Part shown: positions 53,101 to 63,860 of the stretch, one piece after another
Layout: each line of letters begins with the position of its first letter
Position numbering within the stretch: the first letter of the stretch is position 1
Assembly (NCBI GenBank): GCA_964023275.1
Contig: OZ029917.1
Span: 30,952,005 to 31,016,004, forward strand
From: Norana najaformis
Taxonomy: Eukaryota > Annelida > Clitellata > Crassiclitellata > Hormogastridae
DNA length: 64,000 nucleotides
Direction of reading: 5' to 3'
Made by a program: the position numbers and the translations under genes
The notes under the pieces: model-generated
What the model saw: the letters and a program-made list of their open reading frames with translations, nothing else
The model's database searches: none
Told to the model about the DNA's origin: nothing

Positions 53101-56100
53101 GAAACTGGGTCAGCATATTTGGATCGATCAATCAGAACTGGTCAAGAAATTTTTGGAAATTTTTGGTTTCTGGTTTGAATGTGAAAGTTAAGTGACTTTT
53201 AAATCTTGGCTCATTATGTTCTTTTTATTCAGTTAATGTACTACTGCATATTTTAAAAGTCAAGTACTCCAGGTTGATCTCAGCTCCTTTAGATAGCCTA
53301 CATCTTAGTCTGTGGGCTACATGTTATCTGTTTGCTGTAAAGTCAGTAACCTGTGATCTTAATTATGGATAGGCATTGGATCAAGTTGCACTGGCATCTT
53401 CCGTTAGATAGTTCTTAGATTTCACATTAGACCAGAACAGATGACTAGTGAATCTAATAAATAATAGCTAGCAAAAGACTTTCAAAACATTTGCATGTGT
53501 TTGTAGAAGTTATCGAGTTACTGTGAATTGCTGGCCAGTTCTGACACCTTGCCATTGCCAGAGGTGAGGATTGATGAGATGACACAGGAACTGGTCAATT
53601 TAGCACAGAAGTCACCGATTGACGCTGGCCAGACTATGAATGAAATGATCGGAAGACTTTGCAAAATTACACAGAAATCAATGCCAGGTTTAGAAACAGT
53701 ACGTCTTTTTCATCATTCTACTTTTGTGATTAGAATCTGTTTTGCTATTGATTGTTTTATTGTCTAGTTGTGTAAAGAACTCAGTCGTTTAGAAAAGTCA
53801 GAGTATTTTACTACAGAATTAATGTCAATTGCAGTTGGATTTAATGTCTAACGTGCCTTCATTATGCAGAGACAATAAAGATGCCGAGCTCTGCTGATGT
53901 TTCTTTATGATACAACATTTATATCTGACTCTTCATGATACTTAAAGTTTCAGTCAGATTCTAAATGACTTTTTACAGTTTTCAGGGGCTCACAGATTGA
54001 TTCCTTGTCATTAGATAGTGATGCAGTTAACTATAAAAATTAAATAGATACCTTGAGACCATTTGCCAGTTTGTATAGGCTTTGCTTCCATGTGCTTAAT
54101 GTGGAATTTGTTGTCAGGCAATGCAGCTGATGGAGATGTTGTCGAGTTGCCATATTTGTGTGCAACACCAGATAATAAGACCATACCACATGAGAAATGT
54201 ATAAATATCCTGTTGATTAGAAAAGGTTCGATTAGATCTGTTTTGAAAGGAACATTTGCAGTAGTTTCCTGTGATGTACTTAAGAGCATTGACACTTAAT
54301 ATCTGATCAAATAAACTTGTATATGTTTGAAGACCTTGATGTGTCTGTGTATATTTTATGCAGCTTTTGTTCTTGAGACTCACTGGTCGCATCTTTCCCA
54401 CATCAGATCGACGCCACCCAGTCACAACGCCAGCCATGTTGCTCATGAGCAAATTCTTGAGCCAGGCAAGTTCTTACCATGATTATTGACAGATGACATG
54501 ATATTTTGAGTTTGGTGTTCATGTTGCATCAATGGTGTAGAGCAACAACAGGCAGTAGGGTTTGTGTTACACGATAACACCACCACCCAGCAGTCCCTCA
54601 GTTGTGGTAGATGTTGCAGCATCTGGATACCCCTCGAACTGCAGCGTACGAGTAGAACAGGTATTCATTACCTTCTGATCAAAACGCTGCCCGTGATTGA
54701 TGGTCAAGGTTACTCCACAGACCCTCACTGGACATGTTGAGTGCTAAAGATTTGTTTTCTCAACGCCATTGCAAAATGAAGTCCTTGAAATGTTTTAGGA
54801 TTAGAACAGGTACATTGTCAGTATGCAGATAACATAAAAATCTACAATTCTATGCGCACCCAACTTTGTGTGTTGGTCATTGTAAGTTTTGTAAGAGATG
54901 TTGAGAGCAGTTCAAAGCAAATGCAGCAGAGTTGGCTGAGATCAGGTGAACTGAGCAGTTGCATTACATGTGCATGGATTCAGTTGGAGCCAGTGCCTGG
55001 TGTTACTTATGAATCTGTTTGGACCAGTGATGCCTGCCCAAAATCAATGAATTGGCCAGGAGTGATGATGATAATGGTCTGTATTACTTGGGCATAACTG
55101 TCGGATGGCTATACATCAATGTACTTGACATTTTACGGTAAGTTTAATTAGGGCATTGCTTAGAAATTTTGGCATGAGCCTCTTAACCAGCAAGCGCTCA
55201 GTTTACATGCGGCTCTTAGAGCGTGCTTTGTGACATTTGCAAATTAGCAAACCAGCTCTGTATTATTTTATTTTGTTGTTGACATTAATCAATAAAAATA
55301 ACTTTAATTGCAATTTTAAACATTATGTGGTTGCCTTTTTAAACAGGGTATCGTTAGAAATTGTAGAGATGTTGCTTCAGGATTGTTTCTAAGTACACTG
55401 TTTCTTGAGGTGAGAGTTTTTGCTATCAAGCAGACAGTTATGTAATTATTTTAAATGAGCCATTTGTAACAGACTGTGAATCAGATAGCAATTGTTAGAC
55501 CCTAAGAATAATTGAGTATATTGTGGTACTGATCAGCTTCTGTGAAGAGGTAACTGAAGAGGCAAAATGTACCCCATTAGGCTAAGTCAAAGAAAGGCAG
55601 TTCTCCAAAAGATAATTCTGTTGTTTACAGTTATATTACAGTCATGTATTAATGATTTTTCAAGTCAAAGTCATCCAGTGCCAGCTTAGGTCCAGTGCTC
55701 ATATATATATAGGTTATGCTGGTTATGACAACCTTATTATGAAGTGATCCTAGATAAGGTTTCCAAATGCAGCATTATACATTGCCATCCTGTTTACGTG
55801 TGACCCATTTACGTGTGAATCCACTTAATGCTCGGTTTGTCTTGGCTCCCGCTGATACCTGCTTAACATGCGAGATGTGTTAGTGTGCGGTACAGTCAGT
55901 ACATGAGCTGCTTCGGCTGATATTCATTTGGCTCATTGTTATTATGTTGGCCAGCCTGAATGCCATGGTCAATGTATTAACTTCTTTGGTTTTATTGATT
56001 TCAGTTTGTCTCACTATCAAAACGATTTGCTCCAGAGGCCATAAACTTCCTGTCTGGGGTTCTGTTTTTGGCTGCCAATAAACCTTCAGATAAAGGTCTG

Positions 56101-59100
56101 AGCTGTTTGCAAATTTTAATTTCATTTTATTGTCATACTTGGTCTCTGACATCACTGCCTGCATGGTCCTCTACTTGGCATTCAGTCGTTTGGACACTTA
56201 AGACATGGTCTGTGTTTTAATAATTTCCACATTGATTCATCCCTTTCATGAGGTGCTTTTCCCATTTGTTTACAGGTCTGTCATATAAGATCATGATTTT
56301 AAGCAACAGTGTCATCTAGCTTTCTCCTGATCATCAGCTTTTGATTCTCACATGAACTACTTTTCTCAGTATCATATCTGCAACATTTTCGTAGGAACTA
56401 GGTTGGAAGTATTTCTCAGAGAGTGGCTGCACACTTCCTGAATCTGTGTGCTTTGCTGAATCACTTTTGTCAGTCTTGTCTGAGCCTAAGACCTGTCTCT
56501 CTCTGTTTTCTTGTGCTTATCATTCTTCTTTCCTCTTTCTCACTGGACTACCTTCCTTGAATTGATTGGATTACGGTTAGGCAGTGGTTTGCCAGCAGCT
56601 GATGACTTGTGCATTGTAAGTGCTACAGAAGCATATTACCAGTACATTATGTACATGTGTATCAAGGTAGCCGATTTTCCTAGAATACGTTGGCAGAACA
56701 AATGTTTAGAATTGGTCTGGTCTATTTTGGATGTGCATAGCCCTAAATTAAAGTTGCCAAAGGGATGAATGTTATAAAGAACGGTGTGTAAGGATGCTGC
56801 CCAGAACTAAAATGTTTTGTCATCATCACAATATGTGCAGCCCTCCATGATGTGTGCAATACTTGTATTAATAACAGCATCTTGAAATGTGCAGCATGAC
56901 TGTAACACTGGTAGGAGATTGTGTGTTTTTGATAAATAGTCTGTTTAAACATAGTGGCTGCTTGGTCTAACCATGCAGTGTTTTGATGCTTGCAGAGCAA
57001 TTGGTTTCCCTTCAGTTCAGATCAAGTGGAAATTATAATCCGGTAAAACTCAAAAATGGTATCACTAGCAGGTATTTGACCACTTACATTTATTTGCCTA
57101 AGTTGTAGTTTCTCCTGTCGTCTGCCTTAATTACTGAAGTTAACACAAATGATAATTTATGAGAACGTATGGTTTTGTTTTCTATCATTCAAGAATTTCG
57201 AAGTCCAGAAGACTCATGACTGATGTTTTATGGATTATTGTAATGACCCAATAAAACTTATTGGATTAGACTTAACTTCTTCAATAGATGGCACTGTATA
57301 TAATGCACAGGTCAAAGCTCGATGGGACTCCAGCAATGAGTCGGCCAAAAATTTTGCTAAAGCTAGATTTTATGACATCAAAGTTTTCTTCTGGTTCAAC
57401 AGAAGTTCTTGAAATGATTATCTAATCGTAGGACTTGATTTAGGAATCTTTTAAACAATTTCTACTTTATGCATGATTTCAGTCTCTAAGAAAAGCCTTG
57501 CTGTGTAAATCCATTTGCCTTCATCATTGGAGCAGAGAACTTAATATCAGACCTTTCTTCAGCTGTAGTCATGCTACTGCATGTATATGTCAATACATTG
57601 TTTTTCTTTTCTTTTGTCAGCAGTTTGAATGTAGTCCTTCCACTGAACATTCAAAGAATTTATGCTGATCAGAGTTTCATGGAATCTGATGACCTGAGGT
57701 AGACATTACTTGTGAATTCAGTGCAGAGTAGATTTTCATTTAAGTTTTTGTGGTGCATCTGTTTTATTACAGCAGAACACCACTGTAGCCATCTGACTGA
57801 CTGCCTGCCTGACTCTTGGATTTGGATCTTGACCTGGAATCGAACCCTTATTGCTTATTGATTTTGTTTTGACTGAGCACATGCGAATAAGCTGGTTCCC
57901 GCAACTTAGCTTTTGTTGGACAGTGTAGAAATCTCGAGTTCATGATTATGATATTAATTAGATAAGATGTTCTGTTACAATTAAAAATTTCGGTGACACG
58001 AGGTAAACTGGTAGGAGTCATCAATGACAAGCAGCCATGTGCCATTAGGCAAGACTGGCCAGTGGGATCTTTGCTAGGAAATTTCAGCAGATATTGACCT
58101 GACTGTGGCTTGATTTTGTTCACCATCGGTTGATGCCTGGTGCGTTAGACACCAGTGCTATTAAAATTGCAAGTACAGTAATCCAAACATTAAAATAACT
58201 ATTTCGGGGTTGCTCATTCTGTGTTGCTCTAAGTTTGTAAGCTCATACATTGCAAAATATCTGCTCAACAACTCAAAAAGTATACAAGAAGGTAAAGAAG
58301 TAACCAACTCCAACAAGAAATAACCAACTTCTGCCTGGCTCAGTAATCCAAATATCAGAATAAAGTATGCAAAAAATTAAAGATATTATTATCATTATTA
58401 TTACCAACTGACAAAAGGAAGTTGTGCTGTTACATGTATGTCTTTCATAACTGCTATTCGTAACCACTGCAACTAACAGTGGTTACTAATAGCAGTTGAG
58501 ATATGTAAGAGACTGTCATTAGCATTTGGAATATTCTTTAAGTGTTTTTCTTTTTTTAAACAGGGTCCAGTGCTTGGCAGTTTGTTTAGAATTGGTGAAA
58601 AGGTTTCGAACTCTGTACAGTGCCTTGCCGGCCGTAGAAGCTATCTTCTTGCCAATTAAATGTTTTGTTGAAAAGTTGCACTTGGAGGATTATCCACAAG
58701 AATTCCAGGTCTGTCTAAGTAATATTTCTGGTTTTTGTATGTTTATATACAAAGCTGTAATTTTGAATAATGTGCATTATTATTATTATCATCATTATTA
58801 TTACTTTTTAAACCAACACTGGAAATTATGTTCAGAATTTGAACAAATTAGATTATGAGGACAAGGAAGTGTGAAGAAAATCAGGCCTTGTCCTCACGAG
58901 TGTTTTGGATCTGTTGAAAGTGCTCAGCGTGTCAACATGAGGTGCAGGTGGAAAGGCAGTGGATGAGAATGGTATCATTTGGCGCTCGAGTGGTGGTTGA
59001 GGGACGACTTCCAACCTCAAGGATCAAATTGTTTACTATAGTCTGTTTATTTGTAACTGTTTATTATTACCAATTGCCTGTTTATTATAACTAATTGTAT

Positions 59101-60648
59101 TCATGTCATGCCCTTGAATCTGAAAACAATTTGGATGGACCTTTGAGGTTTGAAGCACCATCATTGGATTCTTTTGAAGCTCTTCTTTTGCAGCATTTGG
59201 CCAAACCTGTTTGAAAGTATTTGAAAAGATGTAGCCAACTGCTTTAGGTGATGTATTGAGTCTAAATTTTTCACGTGTGGTTGAAGGCGCTATGCAACAA
59301 CGTTAGGAAGATTCTCAGCGAGAAAGCTTCATATTGCCCTATGGTGAAATTACCAAAGAAGCCGGTGCCAATGAAACAATTTGAACCAAAAGTAGATGAA
59401 AAGTGAGTAGCTCCATTTCATTTGTACAGCGACATACTACCAGAAAAATTGACAGACACCCATGAAAGACAAGTTAAAGATAGACACAGGAATTACAAGT
59501 GTCTTGCATATCATGACACCAAGTCTAAAGGAATGCAATGTTTTCTTGGCACTTGTTGAGTGGTTGCTGTTAGTTAGTATGTATGTACCTCGGCATGTGC
59601 ATGCCGGCTATGTTAACAGTTTGCTTGGTGACATGTGATATGAGCTTCTCTGCCTGCCTCCCCTCTCTTCTGCAAGCAGTTGACCATTTTATTCCGTAGT
59701 GGCTCTGGGTTGTCTGGCCGGGAGCGCCTCTGATGAGTCTATCTTAAAGTGGTGCTTTATAAATTCTTGATTATGGTTATGAATTATTACTTACTGTGTT
59801 TCTGTTTCTGATCTAATCTCGCTTATTCTCTCCACTTGTAGATGCTACACACATATCCTAGATTAAGTAGTAACTAATCAGCCCTGGAAGCTGTCAATCT
59901 CCATACTTGGTCAGTGTTATCACTTTCAGACCCCTCTGCCCAGTATGTGTTTTTAATGAAGCTGTCTGGGACATTGTAAATTGCTTGTTTGCAAGCTTCT
60001 TCCTGCTTGCTTGTAAGCTTAATTTCTTATTTGTAATTACAGGTTTGATGGGCGTAAAAAGTTGGTTGGTTCAAGAGAATGGAAGCTGAGCAAAATTGAA
60101 GTGCGCAAGTCCAAAAAGCTTAAGAAGGACGCTGAACGGGAACTGCGTAAGGATCAACGTGTTCTGCAGGCACACATCGTCCAGGAGTCGCTCAAAAAGT
60201 AAGAAAGTTTGTTTTACAAAATTCTCATCAACAGGACATGAGTTTGTTTCATGTTATTCAGCTCGAGATGCTTTCTGTGTTACCTTAAGTTGCACCTGTT
60301 TAGATTAGTTAGTTAACCATTTATGCAGCACTTTTGAGGGGTTTCTAAAAAGCACTGTGTGAATAAGTTTGTATATACTTACAAACAAACAAAGGATTTA
60401 TTTGCAGAAATTATTGATTGTTATCTAAGATAGCTTCACAATATTTAAAGATAGCTGAGAGTTGATTTTAACTTGTACATCTCACTTTAACTGTCACTGG
60501 ATTAAGCTGAGAAATGGTTAACACATTTTCTTTTTCATCATCCAGGAAAAAGATAAAAGACCAGAAGGTTAAAGAAATAATGAGCTCCTTAGCAACACAA
60601 GAGGGTGAATGGAGGTCGCTGAAGAAAGGCAAAAAGACGGAATTCTAA
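44012..60648 (+). CDS. NOP14: Nucleolar protein 14 (NOP14), about 21 coding exons
   Basis: Part of the small-subunit processome; needed for 18S rRNA maturation and 40S assembly in the nucleolus. Exons: 44012-44182, 46086-46220, 46784-46907, 47727-47854, 48340-48426, 49084-49194, 49628-49696, 51739-51836, 52175-52212, 52684-52961, 53507-53698, 54364-54465, 55347-55409, 56005-56095, 56996-57042, 57299-57321 (tentative), 57621-57698, 58564-58708, 59287-59402, 60043-60198, 60546-60648. Total 2355 nt, 784 aa, all phases consistent. Family blocks: NPFEVKINRQKHNILGRK, GEYDKSLNAEQKKLKRLA, LTHFGQSLAD, a long acidic tract, GRIFPTSDRRHPVTTPAM, SGLFLSTLFLEFVSLSKRFA, and C-terminal SLATQEGEWRSLKK. Human NOP14 is 857 aa; a conserved block before the HEAT-like part was not found. 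Confidence 0.94.
44600..44960 (+). mobile_element. CR1-like LINE fragment
   Basis: One frame contains LATWNFRSFSNKYRDITRSD, LPQGFVLGLLLDILFFTADL and LHADNTVAYVHG, i.e. the PQGSVLGPLL and YADD regions of a non-LTR reverse transcriptase with the second Asp of the box changed to Asn. It lies in NOP14 intron 1. Confidence 0.7.
46086..46907 (+). CDS. NOP14: NOP14 exons 2-3
   Basis: Exon 2 (46086-46220) encodes RKKTLLVEYSNLGKVNTIVD and RRIGEYDKSLNAEQKKLKRL. Exon 3 (46784-46907) encodes FNLVDSDEEELGPEETLTHF and GQSLADADGNISDDS. Human NOP14 has FGEYNSNMSPEEKMMKRFAL and DEELTHYGQSLAD. Donors are GTTTGT and GTAAAA. Confidence 0.93.
47727..49696 (+). CDS. NOP14: NOP14 exons 4-7
   Basis: 47727-47854 (MEHFSSGGGLQKEEEGEEKH, the FGGGGGLL block of the family), 48340-48426, 49084-49194 (SITRKSLLFERRGT) and 49628-49696 (PAERLKTPEQLAKEEKERLE). 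Lys/Glu-rich and probably helical. Phases agree throughout. Confidence 0.9.
50290..50800 (+). repeat. Repeat family D, copy 1
   Basis: GC-rich compared with its surroundings. Parts match 54530-54720 (+) and 63440-63860 (-) over an acacggttgtctcaccgtcc-like block, cagtccctc, gacaggtattcatcg and a terminal gtccgaattgcaataaatcc-like block. No coding signature is recognised and the class is unknown. It sits in the NOP14 intron between exons 7 and 8. Confidence 0.65.
50900..51700. other. NOP14 intron segment, no gene seen
   Basis: A 127-codon open frame on - (51572-51189) has no recognised domain. The + strand has gatgtgccacaggggtaag near 51077, faintly like a PQG motif of LINE reverse transcriptase, too weak to call. 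Confidence 0.4.
51739..52961 (+). CDS. NOP14: NOP14 exons 8-10 including the acidic tract
   Basis: 51739-51836, 52175-52212 and 52684-52961. The last exon encodes about 90 residues, mostly Glu and Asp, with DDLISDDEEEEFNIADEEG. Human NOP14 has a similar acidic region at this place. The opposite strand shows long Ser- and hydrophobic-rich open frames that are shadows of this GA-rich repeat. Confidence 0.92.
53507..54465 (+). CDS. NOP14: NOP14 exons 11-12
   Basis: 53507-53698 encodes KLSSYCELLASSDTLPLPEV and ends KSMPGLET. 54364-54465 encodes LLFLRLTGRIFPTSDRRHPV and TTPAMLLMSKFLSQ, matching LKITGLLFPTSDFWHPVVTP of human NOP14. Exon 12 ends with a GC donor (CAG|GCAAGT). Confidence 0.93.
54530..54720 (+). 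repeat. Repeat family D, copy 2 (partial)
   Basis: Shares gagcaacaacaggc, gtgttacacgataacaccac, cccagcagtccctc and agaacaggtattcatt with the copies at 50.3 kb and 63.6 kb. Confidence 0.7.
54800..55100 (+). mobile_element. Possible LINE reverse transcriptase scrap
   Basis: QYADNIKIYNSM at about 54818-54856 resembles the YADD box of a non-LTR reverse transcriptase. The following frame has no further clear motif. Confidence 0.3.
55165..55890. repeat. Possible pogo/Tigger-like non-autonomous element
   Basis: The left part (cttaaccagcaagcgctcag, tttacatgcgg) resembles 13455-13490. The right part has two gtttacgtgtga-like units and acatgcgagatgtg in the opposite sense. No transposase is present, but NOP14 exon 13 lies inside these limits at 55347-55409, so the two parts may be separate insertions. 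Confidence 0.25.
55347..57042 (+). CDS. NOP14: NOP14 exons 13-15
   Basis: 55347-55409 (GIVRNCRDVASGLFLSTLFL and Glu), 56005-56095 (FVSLSKRFAPEAINFLSGVL, FLAANKPSDK) and 56996-57042 (EQLVSLQFRSSGNYNP). The first two match DVVKGLFVCCLFLEYVALSQ and RFIPELINFLLGILYIA of the human protein. Exon 15 is short and less conserved. Confidence 0.88.
57299..57321 (+). CDS. NOP14: Tentative NOP14 micro-exon (23 nt)
   Basis: Exon 15 ends in phase 0 and exon 17 must begin with one base completing a codon, so an exon of length 3n+2 is needed between them. This segment, with acceptor cttcttcaatag and donor GTCAAA, has the right length and encodes MALYIMH plus two bases. No homology supports it. Confidence 0.35.
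57621..58708 (+). CDS. NOP14: NOP14 exons 17-18
   Basis: 57621-57698 encodes SLNVVLPLNIQRIYADQSFM and ESDDLR (last Arg split). 58564-58708 encodes VQCLAVCLELVKRFRTLYSA and LPAVEAIFLPIKCFVEKLHL. It corresponds to IRLSCLAVGLALLKRCVLMY of human NOP14 in the helical-repeat C-terminal part. Confidence 0.92.
57785..57945 (-). repeat. Repeat family A, copy 4
   Basis: On - it begins ctcgagatttctacac, with gcgggaaccagcttattcgc, cagtcaaaacaaaatcaata and gggttcgattccaggtcaag. The last block is an almost perfect polymerase III B box (GGTTCGATTCC). Confidence 0.75.
58010..58165 (+). mobile_element. L2-like LINE 3' end (copy 3)
   Basis: The reverse complement contains ggtgtctaacgcaccaggca, atcaagccacagtcaggtca and atatct, matching the copies at 25.1 kb and 36.0 kb. 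Only the untranslated 3' part remains. Confidence 0.65.
58449..58497 (+). repeat. Near-perfect hairpin, 21-bp arms
   Basis: AACTGCTATTCGTAACCACTG (58449-58469) and its complement (58477-58497) differ at one position and are separated by 7 nt (caactaa). It lies in the NOP14 intron 67 nt before exon 18. Confidence 0.9.
58857..58895. repeat. Perfect 10-bp inverted repeat
   Basis: GAGGACAAGG (58857-58866) and CCTTGTCCTC (58886-58895) with a 19-nt spacer, in a NOP14 intron. Confidence 0.7.
59287..60648 (+). CDS. NOP14: NOP14 exons 19-21 (C-terminus)
   Basis: 59287-59402 (ALCNNVRKILSEKASYCPMV and KLPKKPVPMKQFEPKVDEK), 60043-60198 (FDGRKKLVGSREWKLSKIEV, then a Lys/Arg-rich helix) and 60546-60648 (KIKDQKVKEIMSSLATQEGE, WRSLKKGKKTEF, TAA at 60646). 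The last block matches FNSLATQEGEWKALKRKK of human NOP14 and sets the C-terminus firmly. Confidence 0.96.
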
Positions 60649-60791
60649 ATCTGGACTCTCCTCCACCCTGAAACAGTTGGCATTTGTTACAGATTGATAA
60701 AGTATTCGTTCTGATGAGAACAGTAGCTCTGATGGATGACTGGTCACTGAGTCACAGAAATCACACTGCTAAATTTGTTTTTCAATTTACT

Positions 60792-60797
60792 AATAAA
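60792..60797 (+). terminator. NOP14 poly(A) signal
   Basis: AATAAA 143 nt after the stop, followed by a T-rich stretch. Confidence 0.7.
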
Positions 60798-60949
60798 GTT
60801 GATTAGTTCTTGAATACAGTGGAGCAAGTGGTAAATTCTGCTTTATTGCTAACACTCCTTTCTTAAAGTTATTGGGTGTCAAAACTTTAGTAAACTACTG
60901 TCCAAGTACTCAGCCTGATGAATGAGAGCAGCAGGACTAGCACTGTCAC

Positions 60950-62130
60950 ACTACCCTTATCCATAGAAACCTTGATATCATCATGAACTTCAGCACTGGA
61001 CTCTGTATGCTTCATGGTGTTTGCAACACGGTCCAACAACTGCTGCACAAGATGATGCATGCTCTGTGGAAGACTAGTGCAGCTTTTGACACTGCAGACC
61101 ATAGTAGGATCCTGTTCATCAGACTGGGCACATCTTATGGAATTGTCAGAAAACCTGTAAATTCCTTCCTTACTGAATAAGCAAATGATGATGGTGGCTA
61201 GTGGCTTAGATAATGGTACGGGCATCAGTTCCACTCAGCGTCCCACAGGTTTCCTTCTCAAGGCCTCTTTTGTACATGTAGGTACACAGCTGACACGACC
61301 CAACTCTCCACTGCTCTTGGTGCTCAGCTTCACCAACATGCTGTTGATGTCCAGCTGACTTGACATGTCATCCGATGTGTGTGTCTGAAGCACGGAGTAC
61401 ATATATCATTGCTGAAGTACAGGTCTGGATGTTCTCAATTTGGCTAGACCTGAATTCTAGCAAAGCACAGTACACGTGGCTTGGCACTTGGCAGGCATGA
61501 GCAGAGGTGGAAAAGGAGACGATAATTCAATAAGAATTATCAGAATAAGTGTTCTTGATGAGGATCTCAATACAGCAGACCATGTAAACTCCTTATCTAG
61601 ATTAGTCATTTGTTGAATGTATTGTTTGACTACATCCTGACTGGTCACCTCATTCGTCTTGATGTGTTTGAGCTGCTGATGTCGGGTACACCAGTTACAG
61701 TCCATCCTCAATTGCACAGCCGGAATTGTAGCCAAAATTCTCACACATCACAATTCTTGTGAGAAATACCAAGTTGCCGTATATGATGGAATCAGACTGT
61801 TCTTTGGACGAGTTGCAACAGTTGAATTGGCCCCAGAACACATCAGCTGTGTGTTCAAGCTTTGGGCCAGCAGGTCAATGACTGTGACGTTCTGCAGCCT
61901 GGGGGATCTCCTTGTCCCTTGTCTACCCCTCTGTAAGGCTACCCAAGCACATTGCGCTTTTTCATGCCTTTCTCAGTCTTCTGCTGGAAATCTGAGCCAT
62001 ACTAGCTGATGCACAAGAAAATTTTCAGGTAAACTTAAGCTGCACTTGTTTAGATCTGGTAGACAGCTGTGTTCCAGCAGCTTTGAGAGGTTCTTAAAAG
62101 GCACTATATCAATTCGGCTACGTTCAATGG
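60950..62130 (+). mobile_element. Degenerate CR1-like LINE (second copy)
   Basis: Blocks in order: FDTADHSRILFIRLGTSYGI near 61090-61145, STQRPTGFLLKASFVHV near 61230, VLDEDLNTADHVNSLSRLV near 61550, VHQLQSILNCTAGIVAKI near 61690 and LAPEHISCVFKLWASRSMTV near 61830. A 3' sequence similar to the 14-15 kb copy follows. Many stops and shifts show it is old. Confidence 0.75.
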
Positions 62131-63430
62131 TAATAGTTCATGATGATATCTAAACGTGAACAAACTGATCTGAAATAAATCAATGTTTTCTAAATGGAGT
62201 AAAATATGGGTTTGGAATAAGGGTTTAATAGTTACTGTGTTGCCATTAACACTCATTCTTAAAATGCAAAGTTATTTTTAGATCAGTTTGTATAATGACA
62301 CCATAGAAGTCTTCATATCAGACTTTATTTGGTACTTTTTGGTATGAATTCACTGGTAGTAAAATGATTCAAGAAAAGTAGCCTAGCCTTGGCCTTCATG
62401 GATCTGCAACTGGCATTCTTGATTCGACTTCAATTGTAATATATAATCCTTGCTGATGTATCAGTGCAAAGTACATCGATCACTACCTCAGCCAAGACTG
62501 CTGCTGTGTCATCAACTGACATTCAGCTGAGAGAAGAATAAATAACTGTTGGTAATTAAGTAAGATATTTGTTAACACGCCACGTGTCCATTAGCTGAGT
62601 GAGGTACCTTGTAGCCGTTCAACTGTTATAACAATAGCACTTCATTATCTTCACAAATTACAGCAATAATTGGTATTGTTCACTGAACAAAGTCACTGAA
62701 CAATGAAAGGGAAGATGTGTATAAAATCTGAGTTTGGCAGTGCAGATAAAACCAGATCCCTATTAGTAAAAACACAGAAATTTGTAGTAAAATAAATCTG
62801 TTGAAAACCTAAATCAAATGACATAAGAACTATCTCTAGGTATTATTATTATTAAAAGTACATATCCTGTGCACTGTTTGCTTAACGTACCAGTAAATGT
62901 CCTTTAGCACATGACTTGTGAGACATTAACAATACCAAGTGGCAAGACTGCATTAGCCATGCAGTCATGACAAGAAAAAGCAGGACATCCAAAACTAGAG
63001 AAGCACTGAGATTCGAAGACCAGATGAGCAGATAATGTGCCTGAGCATGAGTTACACTGTGTGGACAGCACTGGAAACAACAAAATCTGCTCTGCCACAA
63101 TATGCTTATATCACCAACAAGCATTTACAAGTTCAAAAGAAATAATCAATATCTGAAATATGGTGCACATTATGACACACTGTACCTACGACACACATAA
63201 TAACCAGCTGCAGAGAATAGGAGAGACACAGACAGTCACAACCTTTTTCTCTCATCCTGGTTCATCAGGCACACAGAAAACAACACTAAAGAAACAACAT
63301 AGCAACATTCTTCAGCTGAACCTAAACACGAGAATCCAAAGCAAGACTATGTAGCAACGGTCTAGTCTACTGATCCATAGGTTGGTATGTGTTCACCACT
63401 CATTTATTTCTTACATGTTTGGACGTTTTC
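62131..63430. other. Intergenic, no gene seen
   Basis: AT-rich sequence with an ATT microsatellite near 62840. I see no conserved coding sequence or repeat matching elsewhere in the window. Confidence 0.5.
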
Positions 63431-63439
63431 TGTTCCTAA

Positions 63440-63860
63440 GTTTGCATGTCGGAATTGATCTTTGTTTCCGCTGCAGATTCCAAATATTTTGGACGGTATT
63501 TTCTACACGTCGTACATGGCTGCACGAGCAGGGATAGGCTTACTGGTGTACGGCCGAGCCTAAAATCTACAGATTTGTGTACCCCATCTTCAGCTGGGTA
63601 AAGGTCTTGGTGGAGGAGGAGCGATGAGGCTCTGTGCAATATCAATCACAGGTGGCCCTTCGACCTACCATATGGCAGGTGTTGAACGCCTGTTCTCCTC
63701 ACCTGCCGGTTCGAGGGATATCCCAAAGCTGTGACATCTACCACCAATGGGGGACTGCTGGGCGGTTGTGTTGTCGTGTACCACGGACCCTAACGCCTGT
63801 TGTTGCTCTTCATCATCGATGCAGATTGATCCAGGAACTCTGAACATTATGTCTTCTGTC
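63440..63860 (-). repeat. Repeat family D, copy 3
   Basis: On - it shares gaagagcaacaacaggcg, gtggtacacgacaacacaac, cgcccagcagtcc, gagaacaggcgttcaaca and a final accgtccaaaatatttggaa block with the 50.3- and 54.5-kb copies. It is the most complete copy after 50.3 kb. Confidence 0.7.
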
